DNA of 21,500 nt from Lwoffella lincolnii. GTDB taxonomy: Bacteria; Pseudomonadota; Gammaproteobacteria; Pseudomonadales; Moraxellaceae. This document shows, piece by piece, positions 15,797 to 21,500 of the stretch. How positions within the stretch are numbered: position 1 is the first letter of the stretch; the number at the start of each line of letters is the position of its first letter. Both the position numbers and the translations under genes were made by a program. Location: assembly GCF_002014765.1 (NCBI RefSeq), contig NZ_MUYT01000017.1:1-21500 (forward strand). The letters are read 5' to 3'. The notes under the pieces are model-generated. The model worked only from the letters and a program-made list of their open reading frames with translations. It searched no databases and was not told the origin of the DNA.

Positions 15797-17338
15797 TTAA
15801 TCATATAAAGATGCCCATGTTTCCGATTGCAAAAATGGATTATTGTGTTGCTCTGGATTGATTGTTGAGTTGGTTATTGGGTTAATTGCCATTGGTAATT
15901 TTGTCAAAAGCCGAATCATGTTAGGATTAATGTGCAAGCTTGACCCATGAGACAACATGTGATTCATGCTCTGCCCGGCATATTGCCCAACAGCATAAGC
16001 AACATCTTTGTTTTGATTAATCACTGGGTTGCTGCTGGCTGAAGTGATGATGATGTCAGTGATTGGCAAGAGCCAAGGCACCATCGACAAATTCAACACT
16101 TCGATCAGCTGAGCCTGACTTAGGTCATTGAGCAGTTGGGGCAAAACCTGCTTTACCATGACAGTAATCAGCCCAGCCACACTGTCAATCCCATAAAAAT
16201 ACGCTTGCCCTAACAATGCTTGCTCACCTGCGTGTTGCAAAAGACGAGTATTTAAACCGTCTAAAATTTTTGCCAAATCAATCTGCTTGTGGTCATAAGG
16301 ATTATCAATACAAGGCAACTCTTGTGAATTTGGCAACAGCAGAACAAATTCAAAACGACGACGAAAGGCAGTATCTAATGGCATCAATGATCTGTCTTGA
16401 ACATTCATGGTGGCATAAATATCCACATTGCTTGGCACACCAAATAATCGGCCAGAATACGCCAAATTCACCTGCATGGCGTGTGGTTGTCCCATGCGTT
16501 TACTTGGCTCAATCAGGCTAAGCAACTCACCAAATACCTGCACCACATTGGCACGGTTAATCTCATCAATCAGCACAGCATAGCGATGCGTTGGATCTTG
16601 CCATGCCCGCTCACACAACCGCACAAACGCCCCTGCTTGGATATCATAGTGCATCTTGCCATCATCATCGACATAAGGGCGAATGCCTTCGACAAATTCA
16701 TCATAACCATAAGCTTGATGAAAACTGACCATGACATAGCGACACTGCTCACGCTGATGAATATTTGCCACACTGGCAAGATAGCTGTCCAATTGAGCTT
16801 GTAAATCGGTTAATAATGGCAAGCTGTCTGACAACAAATACCAATGTGATGAACTGTCTTTGGCAAAATAAGCCTGACTAGATATTTGGCTGTTGTGATT
16901 AAAAGGCGTTTGATATGACGGTTGATGATTTGATGGGTGGTGATTTGATGGATTGTGATTTGTTGATGGGTTGTGGTTCGATAGACTGCCACTGCGTGCA
17001 TATTGGCGTAAGGTCGTCCATGCCGTCTGTTCTAGATGTTCTTGACGATTATTCACCACGGCTTTGTATTGAAAAAATGGGCTGGCAACAATATCCGCCA
17101 CCTTAAGCAACTCTTGTCCTTGTTGCAACTTATGTAAAAACACCAACACAATCACATCACGCCAGCTTAGCGTTTGCACCAAGGTTTTGCCCAGCTGATC
17201 AACATTCACACTTTGTACCACATCGGTGTATTGCTTTGCCAACTGCTGTAGTCGATGTGTCTTACCTGTCCCTGCCACGCCAGTAAAAATGACATTACAA
17301 GGCATTGATAATCCCAAATCAGCCGTCAAATCCGCCAT
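15797..17338 (-). CDS. mcrB: McrB-like AAA+ GTPase/ATPase, lacking an N-terminal DNA-recognition domain
   Basis: 513-aa AAA+ motor of the McrB family. Motifs in order: Walker A GVAGTGKT (20-27), SFHQAYGYDEFVEGIRPY (205-222), Walker B VLIDEIN (255-261), TMNVQDRS (310-317) and DTAFRRRFEF (322-331). E. coli McrB has MNTADRS at the fourth position, the segment that confers GTP preference; Thr is replaced by Val here. The protein starts almost at Walker A. An in-frame TAG lies two codons before the ATG, so no N-terminal modified-base-binding domain is encoded in this frame. Between Walker A and the FHQAYGYDEF block is an insertion of about 140 residues, including an Asn/His/Pro/Ser repeat (120-150). 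It lies 55 bases downstream of a rhodanese gene and 61 upstream of mcrC. Family is clear; substrate specificity is unknown. Confidence 0.88.
   Translation of the reverse strand: MADLTADLGLSMPCNVIFTGVAGTGKTHRLQQLAKQYTDVVQSVNVDQLGKTLVQTLSWRDVIVLVFLHKLQQGQELLKVADIVASPFFQYKAVVNNRQEHLEQTAWTTLRQYARSGSLSNHNPSTNHNPSNHHPSNHQPSYQTPFNHNSQISSQAYFAKDSSSHWYLLSDSLPLLTDLQAQLDSYLASVANIHQREQCRYVMVSFHQAYGYDEFVEGIRPYVDDDGKMHYDIQAGAFVRLCERAWQDPTHRYAVLIDEINRANVVQVFGELLSLIEPSKRMGQPHAMQVNLAYSGRLFGVPSNVDIYATMNVQDRSLMPLDTAFRRRFEFVLLLPNSQELPCIDNPYDHKQIDLAKILDGLNTRLLQHAGEQALLGQAYFYGIDSVAGLITVMVKQVLPQLLNDLSQAQLIEVLNLSMVPWLLPITDIIITSASSNPVINQNKDVAYAVGQYAGQSMNHMLSHGSSLHINPNMIRLLTKLPMAINPITNSTINPEQHNNPFLQSETWASLYD
16887..16979 (-). 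repeat. Degenerate repeat encoding the Asn/His/Pro/Ser linker of McrB
   Basis: The plus strand repeats variants of GGTTGTGATTTGATG and similar. These encode NHNPSTNHNPSNHHPSNHQPS-type units, five to seven residues long, near residues 120-150. The copies are irregular, without unique spacers. Confidence 0.6.
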
Positions 17339-17356
17339 TGCCTAAACCGTTCTTAT

Positions 17357-17397
17357 TTATACCTTAATTCATTGTTATGCCTTAAGTTATGCCTTAA
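17357..17397. repeat. 12-base tandem repeats between rhodanese gene and mcrB
   Basis: GTTATGCCTTAA occurs at 17374-17385 and 17386-17397, with a related TTATACCTTAA at 17357-17367. The last copy includes the rhodanese stop codon, so the stop itself sits within the duplicated unit. Confidence 0.75.
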
Positions 17398-17741
17398 AAT
17401 GGGGCATCACCAGCCACCATTTGCCAGTCCAATATTTTAGCTTGGCGAGTGCCACCTGTTAGCACCACCACATCACGCTCGCTGTCAATGTCATTGATAG
17501 CAGTGGCAGCTCTGGGGGCTTTACCACCACCACCGCACAACACATAGATGGTGGTGTCTGGCAGTTCTGATAATATGGTCTTATTTATCCCTTGATTAAT
17601 GGGGTGGTTAACTGCACCTTGTATGTGTCCGTTAGCATAATCTTTGGCATCACGCACATCCCAAATACTGGCATCAGCCAACGCAATGCCACGCTCGTGT
17701 AGCTCGTTAGGTAAATTTTCGATTGGTAATTCTCGTATCAT
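17394..17741 (-). CDS. Single-domain rhodanese-like protein
   Basis: 115-aa single rhodanese domain, cytoplasmic by lack of a signal. The conserved features are IWDVRDAKDYANGHIQGAVNHP (residues 26-47) and the active-site segment YVLCGGGGKAPRA, where C69 is the persulfide-carrying Cys. Such proteins transfer sulfur to acceptors such as cyanide or other thiols. The loop CGGGGKA differs from the common CxxGxR form, so the natural acceptor cannot be stated. A good ribosome site (AGGA) lies about 7 bases before the ATG. It sits 100 bases downstream of hisC and 55 upstream of mcrB, and no terminator is evident on either side, so it may be cotranscribed with mcrB-mcrC. Confidence 0.85.
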   Translation of the reverse strand: MIRELPIENLPNELHERGIALADASIWDVRDAKDYANGHIQGAVNHPINQGINKTILSELPDTTIYVLCGGGGKAPRAATAINDIDSERDVVVLTGGTRQAKILDWQMVAGDAPF

Positions 17742-17766
17742 CTGTTTTCCTAAGTTGTTTTTTTAG

Positions 17767-17808
17767 GTGATTGTTTCTGGGTGATTGCTTTTGGGTGATT
17801 GTTTTGCA
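17767..17808. repeat. Three imperfect 14-base tandem repeats upstream of the rhodanese gene
   Basis: GTGATTGTTTCTGG, GTGATTGCTTTTGG and GTGATTGTTTTGCA follow one another in the 100-base gap between hisC and the rhodanese gene. They would form part of its leader. No other element is visible in this gap. Confidence 0.75.
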
Positions 17809-17841
17809 TTTATTAATTTGGCTTGATGATGTTTGCTTCAC

Positions 17842-18990
17842 TTATGACTTGATTAAATCATAAAGAGTCACAATCAAACGCTGGATTTGCTCTTTATCAC
17901 CCACACTGATGCGTAAATAGTCCTTGACACGTGGTTGATTAAAGTGTCTAACGATGATGCCCTGCTCTCTTAGGGTTTGTGCCAATACAGACGCATCTCC
18001 TGAAAATAATGTCTTAGGAGGTTTGGCAAACACAAAATTGGCTTGTGATGGCAACACGTCAAACCCCAATGTAACAAGCTTATCGGTTAATAGCTGACGC
18101 AGTTTTTGCACCAGTTGACACACCTGCTCAAAATACGGCTGGTCAGACAAACTTGCCAGCGCCCCTGCTTGTGCCAAGCGGTCAAGCGGATAACTATTAA
18201 AGCTGTTTTTCATGCGTATCAACGCTTCTATCAATGACACATTGGCAAAAGCAACCCCCACCCTCAACCCTGCCAACGAGCGAGATTTAGAAAAGGTTTG
18301 TACCACCAACAAATTATCAAATTCATTAATCAAACTGATGGCACTCACCACCGCTTGTGCATCATGCTCATTTTGTGCAAAGTCAATATAAGCTTCATCA
18401 ATCACCACCACCGCATTGGGGTGTTCTTGGCAAAGTTTATGAATGTCAGATAATGGCATCAAAATACCCGTGGGGGCATTGGGGTTAGCGATGATGATGC
18501 CTGCACAAGGTCGACGGTAATCATCTGAATGAATGCTAAAATCTTCTCGTAAAGGGATTTTTATCATCTCCACCCCTAAAGTATCAGCATACACAGGATA
18601 AAAACCATAGCTGATATCAGGCGTGAGTAAAGCCCTGTCTTTGATAAAAAAACACGCAAACACCAACGCCAACACTTCATCTGAACCATTACCCACAAAG
18701 ACTTGTGATGGTGTGATGCCATGCTGACGATGATAAGTTGCCAAACCTTGACGCAAGCTGTCTGACTCAGGCTCTGGGTATAAACGCAGGTTGACCGCTT
18801 GATTTTGCAATGCCTGAGCAATGGCAGTTGCCACCATGGGTGATGGTGGAAACGGGTTTTCATTGGTATTGAGCTTGCACAAGCTGGCTTGTGTGGGTTG
18901 TTCACCAGGAACATAAGGCGACAGATTACGGGCTTTTATTGACCACAGACGGTCATCTATTTTAAGTTGGCTCATATTAACTTGGCTCAT
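17842..18990 (-). CDS. hisC: Histidinol-phosphate aminotransferase
   Basis: 382-aa class I/II PLP aminotransferase that converts imidazole acetol phosphate and glutamate to L-histidinol phosphate in histidine synthesis. Visible signatures: LNTNENPFPPSP (40-51), FVGNGSDEVL (98-107), IIIANPNAPTG (165-175), VVVIDEAYIDF (194-204) and TFSKSRSLAGLRVG (232-245), with K235 the likely PLP lysine. The C-terminal DYLRISVGD fits HisC. Two ATGs 15 bases apart, at 18990 and 18975, lie in near-identical contexts (MSQVN/MSQLK), so either could start translation. No other his gene is adjacent. The gene begins directly after an IS200/IS605-like right end, whose internal promoter may drive it. Length is slightly above the usual 350-365 aa. 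Confidence 0.93.
   Translation of the reverse strand: MSQVNMSQLKIDDRLWSIKARNLSPYVPGEQPTQASLCKLNTNENPFPPSPMVATAIAQALQNQAVNLRLYPEPESDSLRQGLATYHRQHGITPSQVFVGNGSDEVLALVFACFFIKDRALLTPDISYGFYPVYADTLGVEMIKIPLREDFSIHSDDYRRPCAGIIIANPNAPTGILMPLSDIHKLCQEHPNAVVVIDEAYIDFAQNEHDAQAVVSAISLINEFDNLLVVQTFSKSRSLAGLRVGVAFANVSLIEALIRMKNSFNSYPLDRLAQAGALASLSDQPYFEQVCQLVQKLRQLLTDKLVTLGFDVLPSQANFVFAKPPKTLFSGDASVLAQTLREQGIIVRHFNQPRVKDYLRISVGDKEQIQRLIVTLYDLIKS
18961..18990 (-). repeat. 15-base duplication at the hisC start (two start codons)
   Basis: ATGAGCCAAGTTAAT is followed at once by ATGAGCCAACTTAAA, identical at 13 of 15 positions. Each copy contributes a start codon in the same frame. Confidence 0.75.
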
Positions 18991-18999
18991 GACAGCTTC

Positions 19000-19257
19000 T
19001 TGACTTCCTCCCCTCCCTATCGTTCGGGGATTCCTGCTCCCAGACGGTCAAGCCCAACCGCAAGCCTAAGATAGTGGCAACCGCCCGTACGACACACCGT
19101 ACATCTTAGGTTCTTATTTTAAGCTAATCCTACCGTTAGGATTGTCATAGACACGAATTAGCTTAAGTGTGTGTTTGGAAACATCTTACCAGTTAAGTTA
19201 CTGCGTACTCGCAATTTAGTCTTAACTTAACTGTGGAATGTAAGACATTGAATATAG
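19000..19257 (-). ncRNA. Candidate orphan omegaRNA (TnpB guide RNA scaffold)
   Basis: A transcript from the promoter at 19265-19293 would begin near 19257 and pass through several stem-loops. It would then reach the omegaRNA-like terminal segment GGAATCCCC...GGGGAGGAAGTCA at 19031-19001. In IS605 systems the bases just past the right end act as the guide; here they are the last bases before and into the hisC start. The terminal hairpin is imperfect compared with family examples, so it may be decayed. No tnpB lies in the window. Confidence 0.45.
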
Positions 19258-19264
19258 TGAGATG

Positions 19265-19293
19265 AGTATAGCAAAACTTATCGCATTTAACAA
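19265..19293 (-). promoter_or_regulatory. Promoter inside the IS605-like element, reading toward hisC
   Basis: Minus strand TTGTTA (19288-19293), 17-base spacer, TATACT (19265-19270). It is the best promoter match in the 488 bases upstream of hisC and would give a leader of about 265 bases. Confidence 0.6.
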
Positions 19294-19319
19294 TTGCCTT
19301 ATATCCACCGCCCAAAGGC

Positions 19320-19456
19320 GGTGGTTTTACGGCAACGGAGGATAAACGGATTATTTTAATCGCCCAATACTATACCATGAACCCAAATCGCTGACGATAC
19401 TCACAGTATAAATTCTTATCTCATCCGCTTTTTATCATCGTTGCTGTAAAACCACC
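19320..19456. repeat. Imperfect long inverted repeat between the IS605-like element and the rhomboid gene
   Basis: The arm at 19320-19353 (GGTGGTTTTACGGCAACG, then GATAAA and CGGAT) is matched in reverse complement by 19422-19456 (GGTGGTTTTACAGCAACG, then GATAAA and CGGAT), with a few mismatches and a small gap. About 68 bases separate the arms. It lies within 25 bases of the rhomboid stop. It could be remnant element ends or a large 3' hairpin in the rhomboid transcript. Confidence 0.7.
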
Positions 19457-19478
19457 ATTGGATAATTTTGTGTGCTGA

Positions 19479-20093
19479 TTACCGTAACAACCGACTCTGT
19501 GAATACGGATGACGAGTACTTGCCCCAACCCCAATGCCTGTCAACAATCCCCCCAAATGCCCAGCAAAGGACACGCCCACTTGTGGCATAAGATTACTCA
19601 ACATCGCCAACCAAAACCCCACACCTAACGCCACACATGCAATCAGATAGCCCCAACGTCTGGCAAACAACGCCCCACCAATCATATAACCCATCATCGC
19701 AAACGCCAACCCAGATGCCCCAATATGAAGAGAGTTCGATGACCCAAACACCCAAGTAAATAGCCCAGAACCGACAATCAAAAACACAATGGTCATCATC
19801 GCCTTTTTCTCAAACACCCCAAATAAAAACAACACCTGAGCCATGACCAAACTATTGCCTGTGATGTGAGCCAAATTGGCGTGCATGGTCCACGATGCCA
19901 AAATACCGATAAAGCTTGGCACACTCAACTCTCTTGGGACAATACCAAAAACATTCCACAATCCAAACAGCACGCTGTTATTAAGCAAAAACATCAACCA
20001 CATGGGAACAAATACCCACAGATACAGCTGCATGGTTTGTCGCAAACGGCTTTTAACAAGGCTTTGCCAGCTTGGTTGCGAGGTGGGATACAT
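19479..20093 (-). CDS. Rhomboid family intramembrane serine protease
   Basis: 204-aa polytopic membrane protein with about six helices. The catalytic dyad is visible: the GASG motif (HIGASGLAF, S127) and the C-terminal helix motif SFAGHLGGLLTG (H179). HANLAHITGN (71-80) matches the rhomboid HxxxN region that helps form the oxyanion hole. Rhomboids cleave membrane proteins within or near transmembrane helices. The size is that of a minimal rhomboid core without soluble domains. The ATG at 20093 has GGGG about 8 bases upstream. It follows the 5'-nucleotidase gene by only 28 bases, so the two are probably cotranscribed. The substrate cannot be deduced. Confidence 0.92.
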   Translation of the reverse strand: MYPTSQPSWQSLVKSRLRQTMQLYLWVFVPMWLMFLLNNSVLFGLWNVFGIVPRELSVPSFIGILASWTMHANLAHITGNSLVMAQVLFLFGVFEKKAMMTIVFLIVGSGLFTWVFGSSNSLHIGASGLAFAMMGYMIGGALFARRWGYLIACVALGVGFWLAMLSNLMPQVGVSFAGHLGGLLTGIGVGASTRHPYSQSRLLR

Positions 20094-20121
20094 GATTTGC
20101 CCCAGTTGCGTTTAAGTTAAT

Positions 20122-21198
20122 TTACTTATTTTTTGATGGCTTTACATTTGTCAGTATCTTGGTGGGTGATGTTTTTGTTTTAGAAAACTTATGCCCAAAC
20201 TGATCACACTTTGTCAACTGATGCACTGCATTTAATCTTGTGTTTAATCCTGAATTGGAGCGATAAGGCACTAACCCCGATGGCACAAATCCCCTTGCAC
20301 GCTCAATGTGCCTAATCGAATCATCAAAAAAGATATGCGGGGCAAAGGTTTTTAACACATGGGTTTTGTCCAATCCACCCAAAAAAAACGCCATGTCTAC
20401 CGTCACCCCCCAAGCCCTTAACGTCTTAATCGCACGCAAATCAGCAGGAGCATTCCGAGCGGTTACCAAAGCAATCTGTACAGGGTGTTTGTCTTGAGTA
20501 ATGGGCAATCGCTGTTGCAACTTAGACAGCTTAATCAAAAAATCAGCATAAGGACCTTTTTCCATCGGCGAGTCGCTCATCTTATCTTCATAATCATGAA
20601 ACGCCTTTAAACCCTGTTGTTGATACATCAATTCCCCAGCCCCATCAAACAGCACCGCATCACCATCAAAGGCAATACGTAACTGATTGCTATCCAACTC
20701 AAAGGCATTAACAGGGGTGGCATCAAGCAAAGCACAAGCACACACACTGGCATCAGTGACCATTTGGGCATCGTCCAAATTGGTGGTCAAAAACAAATCC
20801 ACCTTAAAATCAGCAATGTATTTGACCACAGGCTCACCTGAGATAAACGCTGAACGAGTGATGTTTAACCCATGCGACCGCAAAGAATTTAATACCTGCA
20901 CACCCGTATCAGGGCTAGATTTTGACACAATCACCACCTCTACCAATGGCGACTCATCATGGTAATCTTTACCATCATCATATTCATTAAGCTTTAAAAG
21001 AGCCTTAATCAGCGGATAACCCACCCCTGCTGTCAATGGTACACTTTCATTGGCAATCATATAATCATGAAACTGTTGTAAGGCATTTTTGGGGTCTTTT
21101 TGAAGCAGTTGGCTAAAATATCGTTCCGATTCACTCAAATCAAACAATGCCGTCGCCGAAATCGCCACAATTAAAGTATTAGAAAAATCCACTGCCAT
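20122..21198 (-). CDS. 5'-nucleotidase (PF06189 family)
   Basis: 358-aa cytosolic protein resembling the NT5C1-like 5'-nucleotidase family, which dephosphorylates nucleoside monophosphates with a HAD-type Mg-dependent mechanism. Visible HAD-like motifs: IAFDGDAVLFDG (D178, D180), LVTARNAP (T246) and, further on, FFLGGLDKTHVL (K278) and HIFFDDSIRHIE (D292, D293). SPDTG (95-99) and TTNLDDAQMV (138-147) are also conserved in the family as I recall it. A GGAG ribosome site lies 9-10 bases before the ATG at 21198. It begins about 70 bases downstream of the rRNA terminator. The Lys/Thr-rich C-terminal tail of about 25 residues is probably disordered. Confidence 0.87.
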   Translation of the reverse strand: MAVDFSNTLIVAISATALFDLSESERYFSQLLQKDPKNALQQFHDYMIANESVPLTAGVGYPLIKALLKLNEYDDGKDYHDESPLVEVVIVSKSSPDTGVQVLNSLRSHGLNITRSAFISGEPVVKYIADFKVDLFLTTNLDDAQMVTDASVCACALLDATPVNAFELDSNQLRIAFDGDAVLFDGAGELMYQQQGLKAFHDYEDKMSDSPMEKGPYADFLIKLSKLQQRLPITQDKHPVQIALVTARNAPADLRAIKTLRAWGVTVDMAFFLGGLDKTHVLKTFAPHIFFDDSIRHIERARGFVPSGLVPYRSNSGLNTRLNAVHQLTKCDQFGHKFSKTKTSPTKILTNVKPSKNK

Positions 21199-21269
21199 GT
21201 TTTATGCTCCAGCATTTGGGAGGTTATTGAATTGCCATTCTACCACCAAAATACCCCTTAAATAACCCC

Positions 21270-21303
21270 AAAAAAAACACCCCCCTTCTATTGAAGGGGG
21301 GGG
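21270..21303 (-). terminator. Intrinsic terminator of the rRNA operon
   Basis: Minus strand CCCCCCTTC (21293-21301), loop AATA, GAAGGGGGG (21280-21288), then TG and a run of eight T (21277-21270). The 9-bp GC-rich stem and U-run lie directly after the 5S rRNA. Confidence 0.92.
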
Positions 21304-21315
21304 TATATAAAGGGA

Positions 21316-21428
21316 GCTGACGATGACCTACTCTCACATGGTTAAACCACACTACCATCGGCGCTAAGACGTTTCACTACTGAGTTCGAGAAGGGATCAG
21401 GTGGTACCATCTTGCCATTGTCGTCAGC
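21316..21428 (-). rRNA. rrf: 5S ribosomal RNA
   Basis: About 113 bases on the minus strand with typical 5S features: 5' GCTGACGACAATGGCAAG, CTGATCCCTTCTCGAACTCAG, GAAACGTCTTAGCGCCGATGG and GTGAGAGTAGGTCATCGTC. The ends pair (GCTGACGA/TCGTCAGC) to give the terminal helix. Ends are accurate to a few bases. The 23S gene should lie beyond the right edge. Confidence 0.96.
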
Positions 21429-21500
21429 AAAGGGGGAATCCTGCAAACACAGGAGAATAGAAATGAATCTGATAAAAAGGACAAATCAAAGCCATAAAAC
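21429..21500 (-). other. 23S-5S rRNA spacer (partial)
   Basis: AT-rich, non-coding, upstream of the 5S on the transcribed strand. No tRNA is present in the visible part. Confidence 0.7.

Larger units (their letters stand above)
19000..19345 (-). mobile_element. Non-autonomous IS200/IS605-type element (no transposase), boundaries approximate
   Basis: Read on the minus strand, the left end has a perfect subterminal hairpin (CCACCGCC-TTTG-GGCGGTGG, 19305-19324) preceded by GTAAAA. The right end, near 19040-19000, reads AGCAGGAATCCCC then GGGGAGGAAGTCAAG, the pattern recalled for right ends and omegaRNA 3' ends of TnpB-carrying IS605 elements. In between there is no tnpA or tnpB open frame, only a promoter and stem-loops: CCTAAGAT/ATCTTAGG (19065-19072/19103-19110), AATCCTA/TAGGATT (19126-19143), TTAAGCTAAT/ATTAGCTTAA (19119-19128/19157-19166) and AGTTAAGTT/AACTTAACT (19191-19199/19224-19232). 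This fits a palindrome-bearing, internally deleted relative of about 340 bases. Exact ends cannot be fixed without an empty site. Confidence 0.6.

Noticed and set aside
16887..16979. CRISPR-like repeat series
   Set aside because: Units are short and degenerate, lack unique spacers of constant length, and translate in frame inside mcrB.
19000..19478. A small protein gene in the hisC-rhomboid gap
   Set aside because: No open frame of useful length with a ribosome site on either strand; structure and end motifs point to an element instead.
21296..21303. G8 run as a phase-variable tract
   Set aside because: It is part of the rRNA terminator stem and lies outside any coding region.

Overview
The window looks like a chromosomal segment of a Moraxella-like gammaproteobacterium (Moraxellaceae). 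I infer this from moderate-to-low GC, a fimT-pilV-pilW-pilX-pilY1 minor pilin cluster, a detached gspF-gspG pair, an outer-membrane phospholipase A directly behind dsbD, and overall protein similarity recalled from memory. No database search was possible, so genus is likely and species open. Every supported gene, the three tRNAs and the 5S rRNA lie on the minus strand, so transcription runs right to left.

Right to left: (1) 21500-21270 is the end of an rRNA operon, with the 23S-5S spacer, 5S rRNA and a strong intrinsic terminator. (2) 21198-19479 holds a PF06189-type 5'-nucleotidase and a rhomboid protease, probably cotranscribed. (3) 19478-18991 is a 488-base non-coding stretch. It contains an apparent non-autonomous IS200/IS605 derivative (subterminal hairpin at one end, omegaRNA-like 3' end at the other, internal promoter, no transposase), and beside it an imperfect inverted repeat. 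(4) 18990-14320 holds hisC, a small rhodanese, mcrB and mcrC. (5) 14311-13899 is a tRNA operon (Pro-TGG, Arg-TCT, His-GTG) behind a near-consensus promoter. (6) 13682-11887 is gspF-gspG of type II secretion. (7) 11773-7303 is dsbD-pldA-comF, with dsbD and pldA overlapping by 4 bases. (8) 7242-1 is the minor pilin operon fimT-pilV-pilW-pilX-pilY1, with successive genes overlapping or closely spaced. pilY1 runs off the left edge.

Functional links: fimT/pilV/pilW/pilX/pilY1 encode minor pilins and the tip adhesin that prime type IV pilus assembly. comF, just upstream, belongs to DNA uptake, which uses the same pilus in naturally competent bacteria. DsbD supplies reductant to the periplasm and is translationally coupled to the phospholipase. 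McrB/McrC form a modification-dependent restriction pair.

The points most worth a second look are a G9 tract inside pilY1 whose one-base changes truncate the protein, the transposase-less IS605-type element with a candidate orphan omegaRNA ending at the hisC start, and repeated 12-20 base tandem duplications in most spacers and in two coding linkers.
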